Of a DNA stretch of 64,000 nt, positions 1-8,551 are shown one piece after another. How positions within the stretch are numbered: the first letter of the stretch is position 1; each line of letters starts with the position of its first letter. Where the stretch lies: positions 1-64,000 of the forward strand of contig NZ_JAFFQC010000008.1 in NCBI RefSeq assembly GCF_016918545.1. The letters are read 5' to 3'. Position numbers and translations under genes: made by a program. This DNA comes from Desulfobulbus alkaliphilus. GTDB lineage: Bacteria > Desulfobacterota > Desulfobulbia > Desulfobulbales > Desulfobulbaceae. The notes beneath the pieces are model-generated. The model searched no databases, was not told the DNA's origin, and saw only the letters and a program-made list of their open reading frames with translations.

Positions 1-42
1 GCCGTAGGGTGGGCAAACGGCCGTATCGTTTGCCCACGCGGA
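1..42. repeat. REP-like palindrome, right half (cut by window edge)
   Basis: The first 42 bases match the right half of the 95-bp repeats at 1232-1326 and 1436-1530. The segment GTGGGCAAACG pairs with CGTTTGCCCAC to form a stem-loop. A further half-unit of the same family (GTGGGCGG ... CCCGCCC) lies near 88-122. The left half lies outside the window. Confidence 0.75.
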
Positions 43-171
43 AACGGGATGCAACCAAACAGACAAGCAATGGTCACGCGGGGAAACCGAACCCGTGGGC
101 GGCAACCAACCCGCCCCGCCCTCAAGATCCCCGAGGCGAGACCCGGCAATGACCCGACAAACGCAGGCGAA

Positions 172-1143
172 ATGAAACCCAGACAACACCAGGACAACAG
201 ACCCGGGATAACGGGACAAGGCGGCTATTCCCTGGTGGAGGTGCTGGTAGTGCTGGCCATCCTCGGTTTTCTGATCGCCATGACCAGCCCGCGCCTGGCC
301 GGGACCATCGCCCGGGGGCTGGAGATCACCACCCGGACCAACATGGCCCGGCTGGGGAATTTCCTCACCCATGAACTGCAGCAGAACCGCCGCTACCCCA
401 CCGGGATGATCAATATTGTCAGCGTGGACGGCGCGGACGGCAGCTACCACAAGCCCATGGTCTCGGACCAGGACCCGGGTACCGGCCCGGAGGTGCTCAG
501 CGAGCGCATGGACCGGCGCCACGGCCTGCGCATCCATTACCTTGATGCGGCGGAGGCCGAGGAGCTGCGCCAGTTGGGGGTCTTGTATGTGTTCAATCTC
601 AATTCCCCTTATGACCGGGACGTGGCGGTGGGCATGCCCCGGATGCAGCCGGTGGAGGTCGGGGTGGCGGTGCTGATGACCGGCGGCGGTTTTGCCGCCG
701 ACGGCACTTTTGATCTGGCCGCCGAGGAGGCGGACCGGGCCCATCCCCAGCACCTGTTCCGGATGCTGTTTGGCCTGGGCACGGAGACCTCGCTGGTGCG
801 CGACGGGATGGTATTCAATGCCCCCACCTGTCCGGAGAGCGGTCTGCGGCCGATCAATTACGGGTGGCAGTATTACAGCCTGGTGCTGCCGCGCCTGGCG
901 GCGACCTCGGCACGGTTGGAGGAGGTCGATCCCCTGGGATCCGGCGGGCAGGTCACGGCCTACGCCGTCAGCGGCCGCCACGAGGCCGCGGCCCTGCAGA
1001 CGGTGATGCGGCGGACGGTGCAGGTGTACCAGCCGCAGCGGCGGGGATTTTTTTCGGTCATGGACGCGGAGGGCGGGATGTGGACCCGGGACGAGCCGCC
1101 CACATGGGGGATAGACATCAACGGCAACGGGGCCATTGATTGA
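172..1143 (+). CDS. Large type IV pseudopilin-like protein (paralogue of 17212-18345)
   Basis: Prepilin-type protein of 323 residues, far longer than a normal pilin of about 150. The N-terminus carries a class III signal: GQGG then YSLVE, with Glu at +5, followed by a hydrophobic helix ending in SPRLAG. The ATG at 172 was chosen because it gives a short basic leader; an in-frame ATG at 49 would add an odd 41-residue extension that runs through a repeat. The globular part shares several blocks with the protein at 17212-18345: an IHYLDAAEAEELRQLGV block, a VLMTGGG block, and YYSLVLPRLAATSARL. The two are therefore paralogues. It is probably exported and assembled by the machine encoded just downstream, as a minor or tip subunit, or as an unusual filament subunit. 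The large C-terminal domain has no function I can name. Confidence 0.8.
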   Translation: MKPRQHQDNRPGITGQGGYSLVEVLVVLAILGFLIAMTSPRLAGTIARGLEITTRTNMARLGNFLTHELQQNRRYPTGMINIVSVDGADGSYHKPMVSDQDPGTGPEVLSERMDRRHGLRIHYLDAAEAEELRQLGVLYVFNLNSPYDRDVAVGMPRMQPVEVGVAVLMTGGGFAADGTFDLAAEEADRAHPQHLFRMLFGLGTETSLVRDGMVFNAPTCPESGLRPINYGWQYYSLVLPRLAATSARLEEVDPLGSGGQVTAYAVSGRHEAAALQTVMRRTVQVYQPQRRGFFSVMDAEGGMWTRDEPPTWGIDINGNGAID

Positions 1144-1231
1144 GAAGAAACCGGCCGGCGTGCCGGTAGGATGGCGGGGTGAAGGATTATCCGCGTGGGC
1201 AGGGGGCGGCCCCGCCGACCATGAGAATCGA

Positions 1232-1326
1232 CCGCGTGGGCGGATAAAAACTCGCCCACCCTACGGCTCGATCTTCTGGCGCGGGACCGTAGGGTGGGTA
1301 AACGGCTGTATCGTTTGCCCACGCCG
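1232..1326. repeat. 95-bp REP-like palindromic repeat, copy 2
   Basis: Begins CCGCGTGGGCGGATAAA and ends with the stem-loop GTGGGTAAACG / CGTTTGCCCAC. It is nearly identical to 1436-1530, with differences at only a few positions. A shorter half-unit sits at about 1380-1412. The repeats fill the gap between the two pseudopilin genes. The apparent open reading frame through them is repeat-derived and I do not call it a gene. Confidence 0.85.
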
Positions 1327-1435
1327 GACCACGATGTGGCATGAACAGACAGATTATGAACACGCAGGACGGATCGACCACGTGGGCGGAAACAAACCAA
1401 CCCACCCTGCAGGTCTGGACCGGTGGAAAAGACAA

Positions 1436-1530
1436 CCGCGTGGGCGGATAAAGACCCGCCCACCCTACGGCTCCATCCTCTGGCGTGGGACCGTAGGGTG
1501 GGTAAACGGCTGTATCGTTTGCCCACGCGG
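1436..1530. repeat. 95-bp REP-like palindromic repeat, copy 3
   Basis: Second full copy of the element at 1232-1326, in the same orientation. It ends 59 bases before the start codon of the next pseudopilin gene. It contains the same two nested palindromes (GTGGGCGG...CCCGCCCAC and GTGGGTAAACG...CGTTTGCCCAC). Confidence 0.85.
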
Positions 1531-1589
1531 TGGCAAGAAGACCATGGCGGGGGGCGTCCCCGCGCCAGAGACAGAATATTGAGGCAGCA

Positions 1590-3629
1590 ATGAGACGAGC
1601 AGCAAGACGACATTTTCACGGCAGCGGGACACCGGGGTTCACCCTGCTTGAGGTGCTGCTGGTGCTCACCATTCTTGGTTTTCTGGGGGCCATGATCTAC
1701 CCCGCGGTGGGCCTGCTCAACAACCGGGAGCGGGAGCGGATCACCCAGGCCAAGATGGAGGAGATCCGCCGGGCCATTGTCGGCGATCCGGACCGCTTTG
1801 ACGAGGCCGGCCGGCGCATCATCGGCGGCTATGTCGGCGACATGGGCGAATGGCCGGACCTGTGGGAAGCGCGGGCGGAGATTAAGCCGGGTTTTACCGG
1901 CTACGGCTGGGACAACCCCGGCAATATGAGTTCGGGCCTGGGCCAGGGACCGGATTATGCCATGAATCCCGCTAACGTCTATTTTCGCCCCTCGGGTCAT
2001 TTTGTCAAGGGGCGCTGGCAGTGGCACCGCCCCTTCCGCAAGCTGAGTAACGACACTGTCAACAATTACGACCACATCGGCGGCCTGGCCACGGAGAACG
2101 AAGGCCAGCCCCGGGGGTTGTGGACCCGCACTCCTGAGGAACTGCCCACGAATCTGGGCACAGCGCCGGACATTTACTCCGCCCCGGGCGAAGACCTGGG
2201 CGACCGCTGGCGGGGGCCTTATCTGCTGCCGCCGGTGAACCACAAACCCGAGGCTGCCAGCCACTATGCCGCCACCGACGCGGAATACGCCCAGCTTGCC
2301 CCCACCGCGACCGGTCCCAAGGCCTGGGAGGACGGCGATTATACCGCCCTCGCCGGCGGCGAGCACTTTGACGAGAAGGAAGCCTTCCGTCTGCTCCAGA
2401 CCGACGACCGACTGGCGGACGGCTGGAACCGGGCCCTGCGCTTTTTCATCACCGACGATCCTGACCAGGACGGAGAAACCATCTTCTGGATCCTCTCCGA
2501 GGGGGCCGACGGCAGGGCCACCTACCCGACCAAGGGCGACTGGACCGGCGGCAACTGGATCATCAATGAGGATGACACCATGGCCCGGGAATTTGACCCG
2601 GACAACCCCGACCTGGGCGGCTACAACCCCAAGGCTCCGGAAAACCTGGATAATATCATCATGAAGATCCATTCCTCGGAATGGCGGGCGATATTCGCCG
2701 AACAGAACCGGCGCAAGCGGCAGCAGACCGAGGTCACCCTGGCCGCCATCCGCCGGGCCCTGGTGGGAACCGACACTCCGGCGGAGGGGGGGTTCAATTC
2801 AGGCTTTACCGGCGCGATGTGCCGCTTGCCGAAACTATTCCACTGGCGGCAGGCGGACCTTGTCTGGGATGACGCCACCGACGAGGAACCGCCGGTTCCT
2901 TACACCAAGGGCCAGCCCCGGGAACTGTGGACCGCCCGGCCCTATACGGCTGATCCCGCGCACGAGCTGGATCCGCCCGCCTGGGGGACCTGGGGCATAG
3001 GCTGGCAGGGCCCGTATCTGCCGCCACCCTTTGGCGCTGGCGAGAAAGAAATCCTCCGCGACGGCTGGGGTCGGGAGATCCTCTTTTTCCGCGACGAAAC
3101 CAACAACAGCCTGCTGGTGCTCAGCCGGGGCGAGGATGGTCGCTTTGATTTCGGCGACGACCTCGACCCCACCGAGCCCGTGGACGTCACCACCTACGAC
3201 CCCGCCGACCCCGACGGCTGGAACGCCGACAACCTGGTGCTGCGCATCGACGCCAACCACTGGCAGGGTGCCCGACTGACCCTGCACCTGACCGTGCTCA
3301 ATGCCACCCCGAATGTGACCAAGGCGATGGTGGCGCGCGGCCTGAACGACAGCGGCGACCCATTGACCGAGATCCTCACCGCGCCGGACGATCTCCCCGA
3401 TGACTGGCATGTCCCCTCGGCCTTTACCTATGATGCCACCACGGATCCCCCGGCCATAAGCGGCACCCGGCAGCTGGTGATCTGGGACGATACTAACAAC
3501 AATAATCAGGTCGACTCCGACGAAGACCACATTGTCATTCCCCTGACCCTCCATGTTCACAAGGATCTGGACAACACCTTGCGTTACCTGACCATTGATG
3601 CAGACAGCCATTTCCCCCGCGAACCCTGA
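1590..3629 (+). CDS. Giant pseudopilin-like protein with internally duplicated domain
   Basis: About 679 residues. The start at 1590 follows a GAGG ribosome site and gives a short basic leader, then GTPG before FTLLE with Glu at +5, a canonical prepilin cleavage site and hydrophobic helix. The remaining ~640 residues contain two related halves. Each opens with a helix like EEIRRAIVG or LAAIRRALVG, then a GxPR(G/E)LWT block, a W(R/Q)GPYL(L/P)PP block, a GW(N/G)R block and a D/G-rich LSEGADGR or LSRGEDGR block. This resembles two GspG-type C-terminal modules in tandem; the DG/DD-rich ends may bind calcium, as in GspG. A C-terminal beta-rich region follows. It sits between a paralogue-type pseudopilin and the assembly genes, so it is likely a substrate of that machine. 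Its exact role is unknown. Confidence 0.75.
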   Translation: MRRAARRHFHGSGTPGFTLLEVLLVLTILGFLGAMIYPAVGLLNNRERERITQAKMEEIRRAIVGDPDRFDEAGRRIIGGYVGDMGEWPDLWEARAEIKPGFTGYGWDNPGNMSSGLGQGPDYAMNPANVYFRPSGHFVKGRWQWHRPFRKLSNDTVNNYDHIGGLATENEGQPRGLWTRTPEELPTNLGTAPDIYSAPGEDLGDRWRGPYLLPPVNHKPEAASHYAATDAEYAQLAPTATGPKAWEDGDYTALAGGEHFDEKEAFRLLQTDDRLADGWNRALRFFITDDPDQDGETIFWILSEGADGRATYPTKGDWTGGNWIINEDDTMAREFDPDNPDLGGYNPKAPENLDNIIMKIHSSEWRAIFAEQNRRKRQQTEVTLAAIRRALVGTDTPAEGGFNSGFTGAMCRLPKLFHWRQADLVWDDATDEEPPVPYTKGQPRELWTARPYTADPAHELDPPAWGTWGIGWQGPYLPPPFGAGEKEILRDGWGREILFFRDETNNSLLVLSRGEDGRFDFGDDLDPTEPVDVTTYDPADPDGWNADNLVLRIDANHWQGARLTLHLTVLNATPNVTKAMVARGLNDSGDPLTEILTAPDDLPDDWHVPSAFTYDATTDPPAISGTRQLVIWDDTNNNNQVDSDEDHIVIPLTLHVHKDLDNTLRYLTIDADSHFPREP

Positions 3630-3668
3630 CCAGGGGCGCCCAGTCGCGGCGGTGGGCGCCGGAGAACG

Positions 3669-5222
3669 ATGAGAACAAAAATCACCCTTCCAGATCTGAA
3701 ACAGCTTGCCGCCCGGGTGCGCCACCTGCCGGCCCTGCTCCAGCCCGGTCGGCGCATGCTGGCGGTGGAGATCGCCGGCAAGTGGATTCTCGCCGCCGTG
3801 GCCGAGGCCCGGGGGCGGCGGCTGTCGGTGCGCAATTTCGTTGCCCTGGAGCGCACCAATGCCGGCGATGACCTGCCTGATCCGGTCAACCTCAAGGAGA
3901 TCATGGAGCGCCTCGACTACCGCACCGGCCCGGTGGTGCTGGTGAGTCCCCTGGCCCGCTCGGTGCAGATCACCATGAACCGGGCCAAGGTCAAGCGGCT
4001 GCGTCAGTATCAGCTCCGCGACGCCCTGCGCTGGGAGGTGGAGCCCTACACCGGGGTCAGCGGCACCCAGGCCCTGATCGGCGCGGAAAAGGGTGACCGG
4101 GTGGAACACGAGGACCTGATGCTGCTCACCGAGGATGAGGAGGAGATGGATGTCAATGTCTCGGTGATCGAACAGAACGTCTACCGGGCGATGAAGCAGA
4201 TCTTCCGACGCTCCGGGCTGCGACTGGCACGGATGTATCCGCCGGAGGTCTGTTTCTACATGCCGCTGTTCCAGGATCCGCCGGACAGTGCCCAGGCGGT
4301 GTTCGACATCGGCGCCGATTACGCCAACTTCACCATTGTCAAGGGCCGGCGGCCCAAGCAGATCAACACCTATCCCCTGGGCCGGGAGGTGCTGCTGGAT
4401 CTGATCGAGGGCGGCGAGTCGCCGGAGGCGGAATCATCGCTGGACTTCCTCCTCAAACAGGTGCCCGGCCCCCTGCCCCTGCTGCTCACCGGCATCGGCG
4501 CCACCCTGCCCCGGATCATCGCCTACCTCGACGAACGCTGCGAGTACGGGGCCGAGGCCCTGGTGCTGAGCCGCTCCGACAAGCTGGCCGCGGCCAGCCA
4601 CGAGAGCCTCAACGCCATGTACGCCATTACCGCCGGGGCCGCCCTGCGGGAACTCTCCGGCCCCTCCTGGCGGCTGATCGGTATCACCGACGCCATCCCC
4701 CTGCCGGTGCGGATCCGCCAGAGCGGCCATGTGGTGCCCATTGTCGTGGCTCTGCTCCTGGCCGGAAGCCTCTTTGCCCATTACGGCTACATGAAAAACA
4801 GCCGGGAGCGCTACCAGGCCCAGACCGCCGAACTGCAGGCCCAGGTCCAGGAACGGCAGCGGCAGCAGGAGGCCTTCAACAGGCTCAAAACCCAGGAAGA
4901 CGAGCTGCGTCGCGATATCAGCCGGTTCCAGCGCCAGATCGCCTTTCTCCGGGGGGGCTCCGATGACAACCTGATCCATATCATCCAGGTGCTGCGCGCC
5001 TTTTTCGAGTTGCCGGCGCAGATGCGCCTGGAGAGCATCCAGCAGACGGAGATGAAATTCCTCCTCCAGGGCAGCGGCGATGATTTCGCGGTGATCGGCG
5101 ATTTTGCCGTGGCCCTGCAGCAGCATCCCTGGTGTCAGGCGGTCAATATCAAGCTGCTGGAGCACAGGGGCGAGGGCAGCCTCCATTTTCAGATCGAGAT
5201 GGAAACCATTCCCGGGACCTGA
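3669..5222 (+). CDS. PilM-PilN-like fusion (GspL/MshI-type inner-membrane platform protein)
   Basis: 517 residues. Residues ~30-345 resemble the actin-like ATPase fold of PilM/GspL, including a VFDIGADYANFTIV phosphate-binding-type block near 218 and a TGIGATLP block. A single membrane helix lies near 354-374. It is followed by a coiled coil rich in Gln/Arg/Glu (~378-425) and a small alpha/beta PilN-like periplasmic domain ending near VNIKLLEHRG. This is the arrangement of GspL and MshI: a cytoplasmic actin-like domain joined to a periplasmic ferredoxin-like domain. In the second pilus locus of this window the same two modules are separate genes (29479 and 30532). The start follows GGAG and lies 39 bases after the pseudopilin gene. 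It should link the assembly ATPase to the PilO/PilP proteins encoded next. Confidence 0.85.
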   Translation: MRTKITLPDLKQLAARVRHLPALLQPGRRMLAVEIAGKWILAAVAEARGRRLSVRNFVALERTNAGDDLPDPVNLKEIMERLDYRTGPVVLVSPLARSVQITMNRAKVKRLRQYQLRDALRWEVEPYTGVSGTQALIGAEKGDRVEHEDLMLLTEDEEEMDVNVSVIEQNVYRAMKQIFRRSGLRLARMYPPEVCFYMPLFQDPPDSAQAVFDIGADYANFTIVKGRRPKQINTYPLGREVLLDLIEGGESPEAESSLDFLLKQVPGPLPLLLTGIGATLPRIIAYLDERCEYGAEALVLSRSDKLAAASHESLNAMYAITAGAALRELSGPSWRLIGITDAIPLPVRIRQSGHVVPIVVALLLAGSLFAHYGYMKNSRERYQAQTAELQAQVQERQRQQEAFNRLKTQEDELRRDISRFQRQIAFLRGGSDDNLIHIIQVLRAFFELPAQMRLESIQQTEMKFLLQGSGDDFAVIGDFAVALQQHPWCQAVNIKLLEHRGEGSLHFQIEMETIPGT

Positions 5223-5314
5223 ACATTCACCGGGACAAAACAGACCAGGATACCGGACCCCGGGCCGGCAAATGATCGCGGCCAACGCGACCCCGAGACG
5301 AAGAAGAGACGAGC

Positions 5315-5863
5315 ATGGCGATGAAAAAACTGACCAAACTGGAATCCTTCGGCCTGATCGCCGTCATCCTGGTAAGCGGCAGCTATTTTTACATGAAAAA
5401 GGTCTACGACCCCGAGGCCGAGGCCCTCAAGCGGAGCATCAGCCAGCTCAACTCCACCATTGCCAGCTACAACCGGCTGGGAGCTCCCCCGCACACGATG
5501 CAGATCAATCGGCAGATCGAGGAATTACAGGGAGAGCTGGATAACCTGACCGAGGAACTGCTGGAGGCGGGAGGCCGCACCGGCACCGCCGCCGAGGTCA
5601 CCGAGATGCTGGCCAGCATCAGCACCATGGCCAGAAATCACCACATGACGGTGCTCAAGATCAGTCCGGAACGGGAGGTGCGGGACGAGCTGTTCATCTG
5701 GCAAGCGGTCAACGTCCAGCTGCGCGGCCGCTACCAGGATTTCGTCGCCCTGATAGAAAGCCTCAAGGGCATGGCCCAGCCGGTGCAGCTCTCCCGGCTG
5801 CGGATTGAACGGGACCCGGGCAACGAGGGCGCGGTCCTGATCACGGCAACTTTATTGGTATAA
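5315..5863 (+). CDS. PilO/MshJ-like inner-membrane protein
   Basis: 182 residues. A short cytoplasmic N-terminus and one membrane helix (about residues 11-26) lead into a coiled coil (EAEALKRSISQLNSTIAS and a QIEELQGELDNL stretch). A compact alpha/beta domain follows, with the typical PilO segment VQLRGRYQDFVALIESLKG. In type IV pili PilO pairs with PilN on the periplasmic face of the inner membrane and contacts PilP. It lies between the PilM/N fusion and the PilP-like gene, the usual order. An ATG two codons further in is an equally possible start. Confidence 0.85.
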   Translation: MAMKKLTKLESFGLIAVILVSGSYFYMKKVYDPEAEALKRSISQLNSTIASYNRLGAPPHTMQINRQIEELQGELDNLTEELLEAGGRTGTAAEVTEMLASISTMARNHHMTVLKISPEREVRDELFIWQAVNVQLRGRYQDFVALIESLKGMAQPVQLSRLRIERDPGNEGAVLITATLLV

Positions 5864-5867
5864 ACGG

Positions 5868-6497
5868 ATGAGAACACACACTATCATGATAACAATGATC
5901 ATCATCGGGCTGCTGCCGGCTGTCGGCGTGGCAGCCGCAAACGACCGCATCCAGCTGGGACCACCGGTGGTGGTTGACGGCTCTCCGGAAGCCGCGACGA
6001 CCGCGGCGGTCGAGGGGGAAGAACCATCCAGGGAGGCCACGGCGGCGGAACCGGGGCCTGCCGCAGCGGCGACCAGCGGGGAAGAAGCCGCCCCGGCGGC
6101 GAGCGAGCCCCTTGAGCGGGTTGAGGAGGTCGTGGCGGTGAACATCGAAGAACCGCGGCCGATCCTGCTGGATCAGGACGGCACCGTGGCGGCGACGGAC
6201 CGCGACCCCTTTGCCGATCCGCCGAGCCGCAGAGTGTTTGAGGCCGGATACGGCAAGGTGGTGGACTCCATCAACCTGCAGGGCATCATCCGGGTGGGTG
6301 AGCGCCAGGTGGGCCTGTTCGCGGTGGACGGGGGCAGCGGTGGGCGCGACCAGGGCCGCCTGCGCCAGGTCGAGGTGGGCGAGCCCCTGCGCTTTTTCAT
6401 CGGCGCCACCGAGTACCGCTTTACCGTGGCCCAACTGGAGGAGCGGTCAGCGGTCCTGATCGGAGAGAACAACGAAGACTATAAGGTCTGGCTATGA
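5868..6497 (+). CDS. PilP/GspC-like periplasmic protein
   Basis: 209 residues. An N-terminal signal or anchor (MRTHTIMITMIIIGLLPAVG) is followed by a long Ala/Glu/Pro-rich linker (residues ~35-85). Then come an RDPFADPP motif, characteristic of PilP and MshK proteins, and a small beta domain (GIIRVGERQVGLFAV ... GEPLRFFIGATEYRF) of the GspC-HR/PilP type. PilP-type proteins bridge the inner-membrane PilN/PilO complex to the secretin. The gene starts 4 bases after the PilO-like gene and overlaps the secretin start by ATGA, consistent with translational coupling. Confidence 0.8.
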   Translation: MRTHTIMITMIIIGLLPAVGVAAANDRIQLGPPVVVDGSPEAATTAAVEGEEPSREATAAEPGPAAAATSGEEAAPAASEPLERVEEVVAVNIEEPRPILLDQDGTVAATDRDPFADPPSRRVFEAGYGKVVDSINLQGIIRVGERQVGLFAVDGGSGGRDQGRLRQVEVGEPLRFFIGATEYRFTVAQLEERSAVLIGENNEDYKVWL

Positions 6498-8551
6498 ACA
6501 GGGCGCTGTTGTTCGTAGTACTTGCATTGCTGGTCCTGCTCAGCGGCTGCGCCGACAAATCCGTTGAGAGCTGGGTCGAGGACGGCCATCCCTTTGCGCC
6601 GCCGCCGGCCGGGACACTCGACCACAGCCGCCTGCCGGCAACCGCGCCCGAGGAGCGGCCCATTGTCCGCATCCTCTCCGGCACCGAGGTTACCGGACCG
6701 GAGGAGGCCCTGAGCCTGATGACCACACCGCACCCCCACACCCACACCCTGGGCCTGCGCACCATGGTCGACCAGCTGGCGGTGCGGGAGGTACCGCTCA
6801 TCCAGGTGGCGGCGACCCTGGCCGAGCTGAGCGGCTACAACATCGCCGTGACCCGGCAGGCCGCCGATATTCCGGTGACCGTATACCTGCGCGACATCCC
6901 CCTGCGCCAGGCAATGGAGGCCATCTGCCGCCTCAACGATCTCTGGTACCGGGAGGATGACCGCATCATCACCCTGATGACCACCCGGGAATACGGCGAG
7001 GAGATGGTCATCCGCCGCAATGAAAAGAGCCGGGCCTACTGGCTGCGCTACACCAACGCCAACGACATGGCCAAGATCCTCCAGGCGGTGATGAGCACCA
7101 AGGTGCAGTTCAACGACATCGGATCGGAAGAGGTCTACGGCCATGTCAGTGAAACCAAGGCCGCCGGCTCCACGATCAGCGGCGGAGGCGACGAGACGGC
7201 GGCGGCCTCCTTCAATGTCGAGGAGGTCCGCAGACTGCTGGCCCTCAGCGGTCCCGGGGGACTGGCATCGAGCAACGCCCTGGATCTCAACCTGCAGCTC
7301 GAACGGGATGTGCCGGCGGTGATCACGGTGTTCAAGCGCAACAATGCCATCATCGCCCGCTCCCTGGATGAAACCATTCTCGAGGACATCGGCCGGGTGA
7401 TCGAACTGATGGACACCCCCACCAGCCAGGTGCTGCTGGAGATCTCCATCCTCCAGCTCAACCTGGGCGAGGGTTTTGAGAGTTTTTTTCAGCTCGATGT
7501 ACCCGGGGCCTATCAGTATGCCTATCCGGACAATATTTTCGATTATGACCCCTCCGGAGCCACGCCGATATTCCGGCCGGATCGGGAGGTCCGCCGCGGC
7601 GAGAGCAGCGTCACGGATGCCGAGTGGTCATGGAACCCCCCGGTGCGGGCAACGACCGGGGATGTCGAGGAGGAATTCTACCGCTTCAACTACGGCGGAC
7701 GGGAAATCCTCTACCCGGTCAAGGCCCTGGGCACCACCATCGGCTCCAGCCTCGGCCTGGCCAATACCACCTTTGATGTCCTGTTCGGCAACCGCAGGAT
7801 CCAGGCCCGGCTGCAGCTCTATGCCAGCGATAACCGGGCCGAGGTCCTGGCCACCCCCTACCTGATGAGCGCCAACAACTCCCGGGTGGAGTTCTTCGTC
7901 GGCGAGGAAGTGCCCCTGCGTGACGATGTGGAGAGCACGGTGCTCTTCAACCAGGAAGGCTTCATTACCACCAATATTTTTGATGTCAAGATCAAACGGG
8001 AAGAACTGGGCACCGACATCGGCATCAGCTCCTTTATCAACGAGGATGGCACCATCACCATGGACCTGGAAGCGGAGATTTCCTTTCCCCAGTACGGCAT
8101 CAGCTCCATCGGGGTGGTGAACACGGTCACCGGCGCGGTGGTCCCCTTCCCTCTGGATGGAGTGGACCGCAGCAAGCTGACCTCGATCATCACCGCCGCC
8201 TCGGGCCAGACCATCGCCATCGGCGGCATCATCCGCGAACGGCTGGAGGAGTATGAAAAGAAGGTGCCCATATTGGGCGACATTCCCCTGTTTGGTTTCT
8301 TTTTCAAGGAGGTCAACGACAAGCGGGCCAAGATCGAGACCGTGATTCTCATCACCCCGCACATCATCACCCACCCGGCCCTGGCCGGGCGGACCAGCCG
8401 CGACTTCCTTGAACGGCGCAGCTCCCACCCGCGGATCACCCGCGATCAGGAGACCCTGCTCGACTATCCCACGGTGGAAAACACCACCGGTCTTTCAACC
8501 CCTCCGGAACCCGATGCAAGCCCTGACAATGTCCCAGCAGAGCAGCGCTAA
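6494..8551 (+). CDS. Secretin lipoprotein (PilQ/MshL/GspD type)
   Basis: 685 residues. A lipoprotein signal places Cys19 after LLSG. An N-terminal STN-type domain (VPLIQVAATLAELSGYNIAV) and a secretin_N-type domain lead to the C-terminal secretin core, which begins near TSQVLLEISILQLN. The core contains EVLATPYLMSANN, VEFFVGEEVPL and the strongly conserved end AIGGIIRE ... PILGDIPLFGFFF ... ILITPHII. It should form the outer-membrane ring through which the filament or substrate passes. A Thr/Ser/Pro-rich tail of ~60 residues follows the core. It overlaps the PilP-like gene (4 bases) and the PilT gene (38 bases), so the operon is compact. A second, different secretin is encoded at 34222. Confidence 0.92.
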   Translation: MNRALLFVVLALLVLLSGCADKSVESWVEDGHPFAPPPAGTLDHSRLPATAPEERPIVRILSGTEVTGPEEALSLMTTPHPHTHTLGLRTMVDQLAVREVPLIQVAATLAELSGYNIAVTRQAADIPVTVYLRDIPLRQAMEAICRLNDLWYREDDRIITLMTTREYGEEMVIRRNEKSRAYWLRYTNANDMAKILQAVMSTKVQFNDIGSEEVYGHVSETKAAGSTISGGGDETAAASFNVEEVRRLLALSGPGGLASSNALDLNLQLERDVPAVITVFKRNNAIIARSLDETILEDIGRVIELMDTPTSQVLLEISILQLNLGEGFESFFQLDVPGAYQYAYPDNIFDYDPSGATPIFRPDREVRRGESSVTDAEWSWNPPVRATTGDVEEEFYRFNYGGREILYPVKALGTTIGSSLGLANTTFDVLFGNRRIQARLQLYASDNRAEVLATPYLMSANNSRVEFFVGEEVPLRDDVESTVLFNQEGFITTNIFDVKIKREELGTDIGISSFINEDGTITMDLEAEISFPQYGISSIGVVNTVTGAVVPFPLDGVDRSKLTSIITAASGQTIAIGGIIRERLEEYEKKVPILGDIPLFGFFFKEVNDKRAKIETVILITPHIITHPALAGRTSRDFLERRSSHPRITRDQETLLDYPTVENTTGLSTPPEPDASPDNVPAEQR

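Noticed and set aside
1136-1582. A 148-codon frame between the first two pseudopilins
   Set aside because: Its sequence is the translation of the two 95-bp repeats, with the same ~30-residue peptide twice.
960-2672. A 570-codon open frame on the minus strand across the two pseudopilin genes
   Set aside because: It lies antisense to clear prepilin genes, and its composition (Gly/Val/His/Pro-rich, no domains) is typical of high-GC antisense frames.
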